A model generated the notes under the pieces. The model was not told where the DNA came from and made no database searches. It saw only the letters and a list, made by a program, of their open reading frames with translations. A stretch of DNA of 64,000 nucleotides. Source: Metallosphaera hakonensis JCM 8857 = DSM 7519. GTDB lineage: Archaea; Thermoproteota; Thermoprotei_A; Sulfolobales; Sulfolobaceae. This document shows, in pieces, positions 6,876 to 17,501 of this stretch; position 1 is the stretch's first letter; each line of letters begins with the position of its first letter. Location: positions 2,096,001 to 2,160,000 of the forward strand of contig NZ_CP029287.2 in the NCBI RefSeq assembly GCF_003201675.2, given 5' to 3'. Both the position numbers and the translations under genes were made by a program.

Positions 6876-7427
6876 TTAAATGAGATTGAACAGGGAAAGG
6901 GAAAAGAAGGTCACTGTTATTATTCCGATCGTTATATCTAGGGATCTTTCCAAGGAACTGGGAATACGTAATGTTGCCAGCCCCATTATGACTATGGACA
7001 GGCTAGTAACAAATGAAAACCAAAGTATCACAAAGGTTCCTGCTATCAAGGACCTGGTGTCCATAGCTAGAATCACTGCCATGACCTTGGAGGGTGATAC
7101 GTTGAGCATACCTTGAAGAAGCCCAGTCCCTTTAGGTTCTATCTCCATATCCAGTCTTAAGATAGCAGAGATGAGGAGAAGTGCACCAAAAATGATTCCG
7201 ACAATGTTTGACGCAAACTCGATTGAAGGCTTCAAGAAGCTAAAGTATATCAAGGCCATAGATAAGGGAGTCGCAACTATCAAGAAACCAACGGAGTGAA
7301 ACAGGGCTAGGTATACTAGTTTCCTCTTTTGCCTAACTAGCCTTGCGGAAGAAATGTGATCTGGCTCCAGTCCATGTGCTAGCGCAATTATACCTACAGT
7401 CAGGAGTATATCGACGTCTGTTAACAT
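6876..7427 (-). CDS. Nickel/cobalt transporter-like membrane protein
   Basis: A 183-residue membrane protein with about five or six hydrophobic segments. HGLEPDHISS in the first helix matches the HX4DH metal-binding signature of NiCoT/UreH-type transporters. A second polar stretch (GLLQGMLNVSPSKVMAVI) lies mid-protein. It is shorter than full NiCoT permeases (300 or more) and closer to the UreH/NicO-like group. Metal uptake (nickel or cobalt) is the best guess. No urease or hydrogenase gene is nearby. Confidence 0.6.
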   Translation of the reverse strand: MLTDVDILLTVGIIALAHGLEPDHISSARLVRQKRKLVYLALFHSVGFLIVATPLSMALIYFSFLKPSIEFASNIVGIIFGALLLISAILRLDMEIEPKGTGLLQGMLNVSPSKVMAVILAMDTRSLIAGTFVILWFSFVTSLSIVIMGLATLRIPSSLERSLDITIGIITVTFFSLSLFNLI

Positions 7428-7552
7428 ATATTAACGAGACATCTTAGGTTCAATATGTCTTGTTGACACCATATCTCTTGAGGATTGCCACCCCAAGTAT
7501 TAAATAAATATAACGTAAAAAGATACTTATAATAAGTTTTTTGGGGAAAATC

Positions 7553-7564
7553 TTTATATATATA
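7553..7564 (+). promoter_or_regulatory. TATA box of the lipoate-assembly operon
   Basis: A long TTTATATATATA element centred about 28 nt before the ATG at 7586, the spacing expected for leaderless initiation. It is the only clear promoter before the run of five overlapping or abutting genes that ends at 12390. Confidence 0.6.
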
Positions 7565-7585
7565 ATGTTATTATAACTAGGCAAA

Positions 7586-8620
7586 ATGGCAGCTTTTAGA
7601 TTTATCATTGAAAGGGGTCCACAGTATCATCTCTTGGCTGGAGAAGAGGCTCTTCTAGACTCAGTAGCTGAAGGCGCAGACCCGGTTCTTCGATTTGTGA
7701 TCTTTGATCCCACCGCAGTGCTTTTGGGTTATCATCAATCGGCGGAGCAGGAGATTAACCTGGAGAAAGTAAGGGAAAGGAAGTGGGATGTAGGTAGAAG
7801 ACCAACAGGAGGTGGAACGATTATAATGGGTCCAGGTCAATTGGGTTGGGAGATATACGCCGAGTCATCAATGCTAGGTGGATCAATCGAGTCAGCAATC
7901 AGGCGATCGGCCGACGGCGTCATCTCAACTCTCTCTAAGTTCGGGATTAGGGCTAATTTTAGACCTAAGAATGACGTTGAAATAAATGGGAGAAAGATTT
8001 CCGGATTAGGCGCATTCTCTGTTGGAAAATATGTGTCTGTAACAGGCACCATACTCGTGGACTTTGATGTGGACAGCATGGTGGACACCTTGAGGCTAAG
8101 TGCAGAGAAGATGAGGGATAAGGTATCGAAAGATTTCAAGGAGAGAATAACTTGGTTAAATAGGGAACTTGGTTCGACCGTATCCATAGAGGAAGTCATT
8201 AAGGAAGCAAAGGTTTCCTTTAAGGAATCCCTAGGCGTTGAATTAAGTGAGGGAAGGTACTCTTTAAGGGAAGAGGAGAGCATAAAAGAATTGGAATTTA
8301 AATACAGATCCCAAGAATGGATATTCGGTCTAAGGCAAACTCTACATGGGGATAACGTAAGACGGGGGGAAATTAAACTTCCAGGTGGTCTCCTTAGGGT
8401 TCAAATTAAGATGGCAGGGAAAGGGCTCATAGAGTCTGCATTAATAACTGGAGATTTCTTTGTGGAACCAAGGAGAAGCATATATGACCTTGAGGCTAGG
8501 CTAAAATGGTCTAGGGTTGAGGACATCGACAAAGAGGTTTCAGAGTGGTTCCAGGGAGTGAAAATATTGGGTATTGACAAGGAACAGTTAACTAGGTTCT
8601 TGGAGGGGTTAGCCAAGTGA
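7586..8620 (+). CDS. Lipoate-protein ligase, fused sLpl(AB) type
   Basis: Adenylates lipoate or octanoate and transfers it to a carrier lysine, here presumably LbpA Lys69. Residues 71-77 are RRPTGGG, the ligase signature. NDVEINGRKISG (about 129-140) contains the catalytic Lys137. A C-terminal domain (about 270-344) has the LplB/C-domain pattern ending in ITGDFFVEPRRSIYDLE. Having both domains in one 344-residue chain distinguishes it from the split ligase at 52008-52977. The gene opens a five-gene operon. The next gene overlaps its stop by 4 bp. The position beside radical-SAM lipoyl synthases and the sHdr genes matches the lipoate assembly known for sulfur oxidisers. Confidence 0.88.
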   Translation: MAAFRFIIERGPQYHLLAGEEALLDSVAEGADPVLRFVIFDPTAVLLGYHQSAEQEINLEKVRERKWDVGRRPTGGGTIIMGPGQLGWEIYAESSMLGGSIESAIRRSADGVISTLSKFGIRANFRPKNDVEINGRKISGLGAFSVGKYVSVTGTILVDFDVDSMVDTLRLSAEKMRDKVSKDFKERITWLNRELGSTVSIEEVIKEAKVSFKESLGVELSEGRYSLREEESIKELEFKYRSQEWIFGLRQTLHGDNVRRGEIKLPGGLLRVQIKMAGKGLIESALITGDFFVEPRRSIYDLEARLKWSRVEDIDKEVSEWFQGVKILGIDKEQLTRFLEGLAK

Positions 8621-9516
8621 GACCTATATTCTTCTATGCTCCATATCTTAAGAAGTACGAAACAGATTACCTGAGTTCAGACGATGGCTGGAGACCCATA
8701 TCGGTGACTGGGACGTCCTGTGCCTTCAGCTGTAAGCATTGCGAAACGAGGGTTTTAGAAGGAATGGAAGACGGTTCAACTAAGGCCAAGTTTGAGAGTG
8801 TCCTGGAGAGAGTTAGTAGTTCTGGCCAAAAGGGAGTCATTCTTTCAGGTGGATCGTCACCTAGGGGCGACGTGCCGATCTGGAAGTACACTGAAGTACT
8901 GAAGAAGTATCCCAATCTAACAGTAATTGCTCACACTGGAGTCGTGAAAAGTAGGGAAATAGCAAGAAGATTCAAAGAAAGCGGAGTAAAGATAGGTTTG
9001 CTAGATATGGTAGGTGATCAAGAGACCATAGATCAAGTCCTTGGCCAACCGTTCACAGTTAAGGACTACCTCAACTCCTTTAGGTATCTGAAAGAAGAAG
9101 GTATCAAGATAGCCCCTCATGTCATAGTGGGCTTAAGTAGGAAAGGTATAGAGGGGGACCTTCATGCCCTAGAGTTGTTAAGTGAAGTAAATCCTGACGC
9201 AGTGATAATAGTGGGCCTTATGCCCCTTGTGGGAACTCCCTATAAGAACACGAGGGAGCCTTCCCCTGAAGAATTGGCTAAAGTTCTTCTTAGGGCTAGG
9301 GAACTCTTCTCGAATCCAGTTATGCTAGGTTGTGCTAGACCTAGAGGTAAGGCCTATATTTCGGTGGAGAGACTGGCCGTTGACCAAGGAATAGATGGAA
9401 TGGCCTTTCCCTCCGAAGAAACCATAGAGTACGCCAAGGATAAGCGAGAAGTGGTTTTAAGCCACGCGTGTTGTGGAAACGTGATTCATGACTTTCTATT
9501 ACGGGTGTCCATATGA
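8617..9516 (+). CDS. Radical-SAM lipoyl synthase subunit (LipS1/LipS2 type, first)
   Basis: A 299-residue radical-SAM protein. The CX3CX2C cluster site is CAFSCKHC near residue 35-42. Late conserved cysteines are seen in LGCARP and HACCGN, matched in the homologue at 51169-52011 (GCMRP and DACC), which suggests ligands of an auxiliary iron-sulfur cluster that donates sulfur. In archaea and sulfur oxidisers two such proteins, LipS1 and LipS2, together replace LipA and insert sulfur at C6 and C8 of the octanoyl chain. I cannot say which of the two this is. It starts with GTG at 8617 inside the ligase stop (GTGA) and its own stop overlaps the next start (ATGA), so the three genes are translationally coupled. 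Confidence 0.85.
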   Translation: MRPIFFYAPYLKKYETDYLSSDDGWRPISVTGTSCAFSCKHCETRVLEGMEDGSTKAKFESVLERVSSSGQKGVILSGGSSPRGDVPIWKYTEVLKKYPNLTVIAHTGVVKSREIARRFKESGVKIGLLDMVGDQETIDQVLGQPFTVKDYLNSFRYLKEEGIKIAPHVIVGLSRKGIEGDLHALELLSEVNPDAVIIVGLMPLVGTPYKNTREPSPEELAKVLLRARELFSNPVMLGCARPRGKAYISVERLAVDQGIDGMAFPSEETIEYAKDKREVVLSHACCGNVIHDFLLRVSI

Positions 9517-10580
9517 CTCTAAGAATAAATGAGATAAAAACTGTGAGTAGCCCTGACTGGGTTAGGCTCAGTTTCGGGGCAGATATGGTATTGGGATTTT
9601 CTCCTGGGAAGTTCTTGAAAGGAGCTCTGAATACCACGATAAACTTACTTCAATACTATCCTGACGGATGTAAGGCCAACTGTATTTACTGTGGACAGGC
9701 TAGAGAAGTGAGTCAGGGTCCAGAATGTAAGACACTCATAAGAGTGGAATGGCCTTTACGTCAGCTTAACGCTGTTCTAGAAAGGATTAAAGAGAGACAA
9801 GGAGATCCTAATTACGGTCTACAACGAATATGCGTTGGTCAGTTGGCCCATCCTAGAGCGTCACCAGACGCAATTGAAATTACAAGGAGGATAAGGGAGA
9901 ACGGCATTGAACTTCAAATCTCCGAATTGGTCACTGCGACTTACACTCGGAAGGAAGATATGAGAAAAATGAAGGAAGCAGGAGGGAATATGATTGATGT
10001 TGCCATAGATGCGGCTAGTAAGAGAGTTTTCGATGCAGTTAGAGGCAAACCTGTAAGAAGTATGCATAACTGGGACAGATATGTTGAGGCCATCGATGAT
10101 GCCGTAGAGGTTTTCGGCAAAAAGAACGCAGGGATTCATCTGATCATAGGCTTAGGTGAGACGGAGCAGGAGGCAGTTAATCTTATGCTTTATGCCCACT
10201 CAAGAGGGGCAAAGATAAGTCTGTTTGCCTTCTATCCGGAGGAGACCACTCCCATGGAGAACAGAAAGCCGGTTCCAGTTCACGTTTATAGAAGAATGCA
10301 GCTGTCTAGGTGGTTAATAGAGAACGACTTAGTTAAAGCAGACGATTTCAGGTTCGATGAGAGCGGTCAATTAGTGGATATAGAGCTGAAGTCAGACATT
10401 TCGTTGAACGAATTATCTGGAGCCTTCATGACGAGCGGATGCCCAGGTTGCAATAGACCTTACTCCAATGAGAGGCCTGGAGATAGACTTAGAAACATTC
10501 CATGGTATCCAACGGAGAAACAAACTATAAGCGCACTGAAGACGTCTAGATTACCTTTGGCCAAGAGGTTCATTAACTAA
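9513..10580 (+). CDS. Radical-SAM lipoyl synthase subunit (LipS1/LipS2 type, second)
   Basis: A 355-residue radical-SAM protein, partner of the preceding gene. The SAM cluster site is CKANCIYC (in PDGCKANCIYCGQ, about residues 52-60). Near the C-terminus MTSGCPGCNRPYSNERPGD carries a CxxC pair that is conserved in the shorter homologue at 50372-51172 (TSGCPSCDRPFYNEDP). Central HLIIGLGETEQE is a typical SAM-barrel strand-loop. Predicted role is sulfur insertion into protein-bound octanoyl groups to form lipoyl-LbpA. It overlaps the previous gene by ATGA and is followed without spacing by the M23-like gene. Confidence 0.85.
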   Translation: MTLRINEIKTVSSPDWVRLSFGADMVLGFSPGKFLKGALNTTINLLQYYPDGCKANCIYCGQAREVSQGPECKTLIRVEWPLRQLNAVLERIKERQGDPNYGLQRICVGQLAHPRASPDAIEITRRIRENGIELQISELVTATYTRKEDMRKMKEAGGNMIDVAIDAASKRVFDAVRGKPVRSMHNWDRYVEAIDDAVEVFGKKNAGIHLIIGLGETEQEAVNLMLYAHSRGAKISLFAFYPEETTPMENRKPVPVHVYRRMQLSRWLIENDLVKADDFRFDESGQLVDIELKSDISLNELSGAFMTSGCPGCNRPYSNERPGDRLRNIPWYPTEKQTISALKTSRLPLAKRFIN

Positions 10581-11349
10581 ATGAGATTCCTTGAGGGAAA
10601 TCTGATTAGTTTTTTCACGAGCGGGTTTCCATCTCATGTAAAGGTTAATGCGGTCGATGTGGGATTCTATGGGAGCAACGAGTTCGTATCCTTCTTCGAT
10701 GGAAAAGTGCTCTCAGTGGAAAAGTTCAAGGTGGGCAGGCCTAACAAATACGCGCTCACGGACTACGACTACCTTATACTCGCAGAATCTGGGAGAAAGG
10801 TCATAAAGATCTTACATGTTGAACCATACCTGGAACCTGGAGAAGAGTTCAGACAAGGGGATACCTTAGGGGAGACGATCCTTTCTCCATACACTGGAGG
10901 GGATTTTAGACATGCACATCTCGAGGGAATCAAGTTAAGCTTCCCTAAGATTACCAGTGTCCGAGAAGAGGGGATCGGGGAGGTTATCCATGTGACAGAG
11001 GGATACGTTGACATTCAATTACGTACTTTCTCTCAAGCTGGCGACTTGAACGGGCTCGGATGCTGTGGTGGTCTATTAAACGGCAGTATTCCTTATGCAG
11101 GGTATGGAGGAATAATAGGGATAAATTTGAGCCGGAATATAACATTGCTCGGTAGGAACTATCGTGCGACTAGCTCTAGGAAAAATGTAACCCTGTTTGA
11201 GGTCAAGCGTGGCCTACTAAGGAACTGGGAGTATGGTCCAGTGTTTAAAGTTCTACGCAATGAGCCAATTGATGGATATCCGCTCATTGAGAGCATCCTC
11301 TCTTATAAGGGGAAACCTTTTGTGAGGATCTTTAAGAAATTGAGTCTAG

Positions 11350-13617
<2,268 letters not shown>

Positions 13618-13654
13618 TCACTACTCCTTATATATCATTACTTAAATAATTTTA

Positions 13655-13978
13655 ATGAATATGTTCGCCGTTATTTCTCCTAGTGCCTATCCAAAACTAG
13701 CCTCTATCATGGAGAAGTTTTCCCAATACAAGCTCATCGTCACCACATACGGCGTATCTTACGCTCTCCAGAACCATATAAATATAGATTTTGCCTTAGA
13801 TAGGGGGGTCTGGGTTAGGGCATACTCCCATAAGCTAGGCACTTTCTCTGAGCTACCCATGTATGAGGCAGAGGCAATAATGGTAGCCTCCGATCTTCAG
13901 GCAATCCTAATAGCTTCAGATGAAAAAGTTAAGAAAGAGGCTGAAAGGCTTGGAGTTAAGGTTGTTGCTCCGGATTAG
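13655..13978 (+). CDS. Small hypothetical alpha/beta protein
   Basis: Unrecognised 107-residue protein. Its C-terminal part, EAIMVASDLQAILIASDEKVKKEAERLGVKVV, has the strand-helix pattern of Rossmann or PIN-like folds with an Asp after each strand, but the full set of PIN acidic residues is not visible. It is divergent from the DUF1641 gene (43-bp spacer) and converges on the glutaredoxin-like gene with a 23-bp overlap. A link to the sulfur locus rests on position only. Confidence 0.55.
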   Translation: MNMFAVISPSAYPKLASIMEKFSQYKLIVTTYGVSYALQNHINIDFALDRGVWVRAYSHKLGTFSELPMYEAEAIMVASDLQAILIASDEKVKKEAERLGVKVVAPD

Positions 13979-14519
13979 CGCTTGATTTGGCCAGCATCTT
14001 CAGGACTATGTTAGGAGGAAATCCTCCAGGTATGTCAGTTTTTTCGTTGAGAACTATTTTAGGAACGCTCATAACGTGGTATTTCTTAGCGAGTTCTTCA
14101 TATGCTTCAGAGTCTATTATCTCTAGGTTAACGTTTTTGTTTACTAGGGCAATCTGATAGAGAAGTTCTGCAGCAATTGGACACTTAGTGCAGTCAGGGG
14201 TCACGAATAATTTAACGTTACCTTTCACGGAGTTAGCCATCTCTAACTCCTGTTGATCAAGCTGGACTTTGTTGGTTGATATCCTTACTAGAGCGTTAAG
14301 GAAAGGCCATAGCTCGTTCATTGTGGGTATTCCGAGATAGGAGAAATATCTCCTCCCATTTGCTATAACTTGAATCATCGGCTTCTCGCATTCCTTCATT
14401 TCCCCTATCTCAATCTCTGCCCCATCAAGTTGAGAAATGAATTCTTCTGCCTTACAATGCTCTATTTTAAGACCCTTGATTACCTTAACGTATTGTTTTA
14501 TAATGTTATCATAGCTCAC
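13956..14519 (-). CDS. Glutaredoxin-like thiol oxidoreductase
   Basis: A 187-residue protein whose second half is a thioredoxin/glutaredoxin domain. KLFVTPDCTKCPIAAELLYQIA carries a CxxC (Cys-Thr-Lys-Cys) active site, and YHVMSVPKIVLNEK supplies the cis-proline. The N-terminal half resembles a second, degenerate thioredoxin-like domain without a CxxC, as in the archaeal protein disulfide oxidoreductases. Last gene of the operon dsrE-lpd-unknown-glutaredoxin. Its GTG start overlaps the preceding stop (GTGA). Likely reduces disulfides or persulfides on neighbours such as DsrE, TusA or LbpA. Confidence 0.78.
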   Translation of the reverse strand: MSYDNIIKQYVKVIKGLKIEHCKAEEFISQLDGAEIEIGEMKECEKPMIQVIANGRRYFSYLGIPTMNELWPFLNALVRISTNKVQLDQQELEMANSVKGNVKLFVTPDCTKCPIAAELLYQIALVNKNVNLEIIDSEAYEELAKKYHVMSVPKIVLNEKTDIPGGFPPNIVLKMLAKSSANPEQQP

Positions 14520-14875
14520 ATGAAATACCTCAAACTCTCAATTCCCTCAAGTGCTTTAATTAACTTTTGTTCTAACTCTTGCCTATCATGAAACTCTATT
14601 ACCACTTCAACTGTCGTCTCCCTTAAGGCGTAAGTCACGGGCATTCCGATCCCCTGAACCAACCTAGACGCCCTCGCATAGTAAGTGCCCATAGTAACTA
14701 GCTCATCTAAGTTTTCCTTCCCAGTGGGAAGAGGTATAGGAACATGAACGCGTGTACCCCTAATATAGAAGGTATAGTCGTCCATGACAATTGATTCTAC
14801 ATCTTGATCTATTTTGTAAGAGAAGTTCTTCTTCTCTAGATATTCCTTAAGCCCCATTACTATCCTTGAATACAT
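14516..14875 (-). CDS. Unknown protein between lipoamide dehydrogenase and glutaredoxin-like genes
   Basis: A 119-residue alpha/beta protein with no cysteine, which I do not recognise. A hairpin DDYTFYIRGTRVHVPIPLP, a helix DELVTMGTYYARASRLVQGIG and a strand TTVEVVIEFHD are visible. The start used (ATG 14875) overlaps the dehydrogenase gene by 29 bp. ATG 14857 would reduce this to 11 bp. Both ends overlap neighbours, so it is surely part of the operon. Perhaps a structural partner of the dehydrogenase or of DsrE. No motif gives a function. Confidence 0.65.
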   Translation of the reverse strand: MYSRIVMGLKEYLEKKNFSYKIDQDVESIVMDDYTFYIRGTRVHVPIPLPTGKENLDELVTMGTYYARASRLVQGIGMPVTYALRETTVEVVIEFHDRQELEQKLIKALEGIESLRYFM

Positions 14876-16169
14876 CTACATCCAGGTTAAATAACGCTTT
14901 AGCCGCGTTTGAAACACCTTCAGATACAGATGGATGAACCAACGGAAGCAAGGCAAGGTCCTCAGCCTTCATTTGGGCCTTTATTGCCAGGGCAATGATA
15001 TTGATTATCTCCTCGGCATACTGAGAGACAACTTCCCCATAGCATATCTTACCCTCATCATCTACGCCCAGTTTAACGTATCCCTCCTTGATACCGTGTA
15101 TTATGGCTCTCGTTGAGGCTCCTAGAGGAAACTTAGAAACTCTCTTAACTTCTCTAGGTCTTCCAACGACTGCAACTTGAGGGTCAGTGTAAACTACCTG
15201 TGGAACAACAGTGTAATCAACCCTTACGTCCCTTCCTAGGATAGAAAGGGAGGAAATATAACCTTCCATCATGGCCGAATGCGCTACCTTCCTTTCTTTG
15301 TCGACAACGTCTCCAATGGCCCACACCTTAGGGTTTGACGTTCTCATGCTCTTATCTACCTTGATCCCATTGCAGTTTGCCTCTATGTGAAGGCTTTCTA
15401 ATCCAGTGGGAAAGTTTGGCCTTCTTCCTGTGGCATACACTACCTCCCCCCTGAACTCCCCGCACGTGGTTTTCAGGAGTTCTCTATCTTGATAGACTGG
15501 CTCGCAATTCTCCCTGACTGTAACCCCATCCCATTCCAGCGAATCCCTCACTATGGTTCTGGCGTCGTCGCTTACATCTTTTAGAATCCTTCCCTTGGTG
15601 ACAAGAGTTACAGTGGACCCTAGCCTAGCGTAAAACTGAGCTATCTCAGTCCCAGCAAAGCCCCCACCAACCACAATCAGTTCTTTGGGGATATGGTTGA
15701 GGTTAACGGCTTGATCTTCGGTTAATCCATTCTCAACCCCCTTAATCCTGGGTAAACTGGGGGACGACCCAGAAGCTATAATTAGGTTGTCGTATTCTAG
15801 TTTTTCCCCTTCAACTTCAATAATTGACCCATTGATCTTAGCTTCGCCCAGAAATGTGGCCCCGCCAGAGTTTTCCACAAGTTTTTTCCCAGCCTCAGAC
15901 AAGTATTCAACTAGGTTGTTTCTTGAGGCGAAAATGTCGTCAGGATCTACCTTAATTGATAAACCTTTGTAATTTCCAATCTCGGTCAATCTTGAGAGAA
16001 AAAAAGAGACATCATATAAAAAAATACTTGGGACGCATCCAGATCTTACGCATACCCCGCCGAATTTCTCTTTCTCTATAACAGCTACGCTTTTGCCGTT
16101 CCGTGCTATTACAGACCCTGCTACGTAGCCTGCAGATCCTCCACCTATCACTATTACATCAAATTTCAT
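14847..16169 (-). CDS. lpd: Dihydrolipoamide dehydrogenase of the sulfur locus
   Basis: A 440-residue flavoprotein of the disulfide reductase family. Seen are the FAD site VIGGGSAGYVAG, the redox-active pair Cys40/Cys45 in GGVCVRSGCVPS, the NAD site VVGGGFAGTEIAQ, the second FAD site WAIGDVV, and the C-terminal catalytic His in LVHPSVSEG. No 2-oxoacid dehydrogenase genes adjoin it. The neighbours are dsrE, a glutaredoxin-like gene and, further out, the sHdr and lipoate genes, so it probably reoxidises dihydrolipoyl-LbpA with NAD+. It is slightly shorter than typical E3 (about 460-470). A mercuric reductase-like function is less likely because the C-terminal His is present and no extra Cys pair is seen. 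Confidence 0.85.
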   Translation of the reverse strand: MKFDVIVIGGGSAGYVAGSVIARNGKSVAVIEKEKFGGVCVRSGCVPSIFLYDVSFFLSRLTEIGNYKGLSIKVDPDDIFASRNNLVEYLSEAGKKLVENSGGATFLGEAKINGSIIEVEGEKLEYDNLIIASGSSPSLPRIKGVENGLTEDQAVNLNHIPKELIVVGGGFAGTEIAQFYARLGSTVTLVTKGRILKDVSDDARTIVRDSLEWDGVTVRENCEPVYQDRELLKTTCGEFRGEVVYATGRRPNFPTGLESLHIEANCNGIKVDKSMRTSNPKVWAIGDVVDKERKVAHSAMMEGYISSLSILGRDVRVDYTVVPQVVYTDPQVAVVGRPREVKRVSKFPLGASTRAIIHGIKEGYVKLGVDDEGKICYGEVVSQYAEEIINIIALAIKAQMKAEDLALLPLVHPSVSEGVSNAAKALFNLDVDVFKDSNGA

Positions 16170-16174
16170 AGGTA

Positions 16175-16576
16175 TCAGAAGAACAATGTTCTATCAGCGT
16201 CAAGTGTTAGATCGATTAGAGTTGATCCGCCTACTAACTCTATTCCATCAACTACATCGCTTTCGTTCATATGGCACATGTCCTTAAGGCTCTGGACACA
16301 GACGTACATCTTTACGTTGTTATCCTTGGCCATGTCAAAGAAGTGAATGAACGGATTTCCTCCTTTCTTTCTCTCGTCTTCCTGCCACTTCTTTGACAGT
16401 AGTAAGGGACCCTTTATCATGAAGAACACAGAAGTCTCATACTCCATTGAGGCGGAGATCGAGGCCATGAATAGAGGTGCATAGGTTCTATCTAGATCCT
16501 CTGGGCCATGGGTTACGACTATGAGTATTTTCTTTTTCTGCTCCTCTTGGGGTTGTTCAGTTTGGGTTTGTGCCAA
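16175..16576 (-). CDS. DsrE-family sulfurtransferase
   Basis: A 133-residue DsrE/DsrF-like protein. The N-terminus is charged and Gln-rich, followed by [42 protein letters not shown] and [14 protein letters not shown], the position where DsrE proteins keep the sulfur-binding cysteine. The end [12 protein letters not shown] is similar to the end of DsrE3A at 16762 (LDRAEGGTTLFI), so the two divergent genes are related. Start is TTG at 16576 with a GAGGGAT-like site before it. Part of an operon with the lipoamide dehydrogenase (5-bp gap). It probably receives or delivers persulfide. It may be the DsrE2B type reported in Metallosphaera. Confidence 0.8.
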   Translation of the reverse strand: MAQTQTEQPQEEQKKKILIVVTHGPEDLDRTYAPLFMASISASMEYETSVFFMIKGPLLLSKKWQEDERKKGGNPFIHFFDMAKDNNVKMYVCVQSLKDMCHMNESDVVDGIELVGGSTLIDLTLDADRTLFF

Positions 16577-16722
16577 GACTATCCCTCATGATTATTTAAT
16601 TTAGCTTACTTATATTTTTTATCAAACATATTCACCGAGAGATTATGGGCTCTGGATTCAGTTCATATTAATAGATTACTATTTTATGGAGTGTTTTACA
16701 AAATATAAACAACACCACAAAG

Positions 16723-16757
16723 CTTAAATATTTTTGATATTAAAGATATTTTGGTGG
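16723..16757 (+). promoter_or_regulatory. Promoter and ribosome site of dsrE3A-tusA
   Basis: CTTAAATATTT at 16723-16733 is a TATA-like element. GGTGG at 16753-16757 lies five bases before the TTG at 16762 and matches the 3' end of archaeal 16S rRNA, so it sets the start at that TTG rather than at any downstream ATG. Confidence 0.5.
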
Positions 16758-16761
16758 AAGT

Positions 16762-17178
16762 TTGGCAGGAAAGAAGTTATCAATAATTGTGTTCTCAGGA
16801 ACAGTAGATAAATTGATGCCCGTGGGAATTCTGGCCTCAGGTGCAGCGGCTTCTGGATACGAGGTTAATCTTTTCTTCACCTTCTGGGGTCTAAACGCAA
16901 TTAGTAAGAGAGGTATGCAGGCTCAACCTCAAGTAGATAAGAATTATGAGCAAATGGGTTCCATGATGATGAAGAGGATGATGGAAATGAAGTTCCCCAT
17001 GTGGACTCAGCTTGTCAGTGAGGCTAAGGAAGTTGGAGAAGTGAAAGTCTATGCGTGCTCAACTACCATGGAGTTCTTCGGGCTTAAAAAAGAGGATCTT
17101 GCTGAATTTGTGGACGACGTAGTCGGCGTAGCCACCTTCCTAGATAGAGCAGAAGGTGGAACAACACTCTTTATTTGA
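16762..17178 (+). CDS. dsrE3A: Sulfurtransferase DsrE3A
   Basis: A 138-residue DsrE-family protein. Seen are SIIVFSGTVDKLMPVGILASGAAASG, VNLFFTFWGLNAISK and VKVYACSTTMEFFGLKKEDL, where the Cys after the strand is the predicted sulfur-carrying residue. The middle is rich in Met (GSMMMKRMMEMKFP). It is 10 bp upstream of tusA and forms with it the pair that in Metallosphaera was shown to bind and transfer thiosulfate between DsrE3A and TusA. Start is TTG supported by the GGTGG site. It is divergent from the other DsrE gene. Confidence 0.9.
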   Translation: MAGKKLSIIVFSGTVDKLMPVGILASGAAASGYEVNLFFTFWGLNAISKRGMQAQPQVDKNYEQMGSMMMKRMMEMKFPMWTQLVSEAKEVGEVKVYACSTTMEFFGLKKEDLAEFVDDVVGVATFLDRAEGGTTLFI

Positions 17179-17188
17179 GGCGATCAAT

Positions 17189-17431
17189 ATGTCAACCGAA
17201 GCCAAGATATCTAAAACCCTAGACGTAAAGGGAATGTATTGCCCTGGTCCTGTAATGGAGACTGCCAAGGCAATAAAGCAGATCAACGTTGGTGAAGTTC
17301 TAGAGGTTCTAGCAACCGATCCAGCTGCGAAGCCGGATATAGAGGCTTGGGCCAGAAGGACAGGCCACCAAATATTAGATATTCAGCAACAGGGTGGAGT
17401 TACTAGGATCCTCGTGAAGAGGGCCAAGTAA
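17189..17431 (+). CDS. tusA: Sulfur carrier protein TusA
   Basis: TusA of about 80 residues. DVKGMYCPGPVMETAKAIK holds the active Cys in the CPxP motif, followed by the VGEVLEVLATDPAAKPDIEAWARRTGH half typical of canonical TusA. It carries sulfane sulfur or thiosulfate from DsrE3A to the sHdr complex. The start is set at ATG 17189 because GAGGCGAT lies just before it. An upstream in-frame start at 17156 would overlap dsrE3A and adds residues not found in TusA. An eight-T run follows. Confidence 0.9.
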   Translation: MSTEAKISKTLDVKGMYCPGPVMETAKAIKQINVGEVLEVLATDPAAKPDIEAWARRTGHQILDIQQQGGVTRILVKRAK

Positions 17432-17447
17432 CTTATTTTATTTTAGA

Positions 17448-17455
17448 TTTTTTTT
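17448..17455 (+). terminator. T-run after tusA
   Basis: Eight T residues within a T-rich stretch (17434-17455) directly behind tusA, ahead of a new TATA-like CTTATAAG (about 17461-17468) for hdrC1. The dsrE3A-tusA and hdr transcripts can thus be separate, with some read-through possible. Confidence 0.5.
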
Positions 17456-17501
17456 AACAAAACTTATAAGTCACCTTTTATCATTATTTACTTGTGAAAA
17501 G

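Noticed and set aside
6880-7116. 78-codon plus-strand frame
   Set aside because: It is antisense to the nickel-transporter-like gene, whose HX4DH motif and membrane pattern are convincing. The plus-strand peptide has no pattern.
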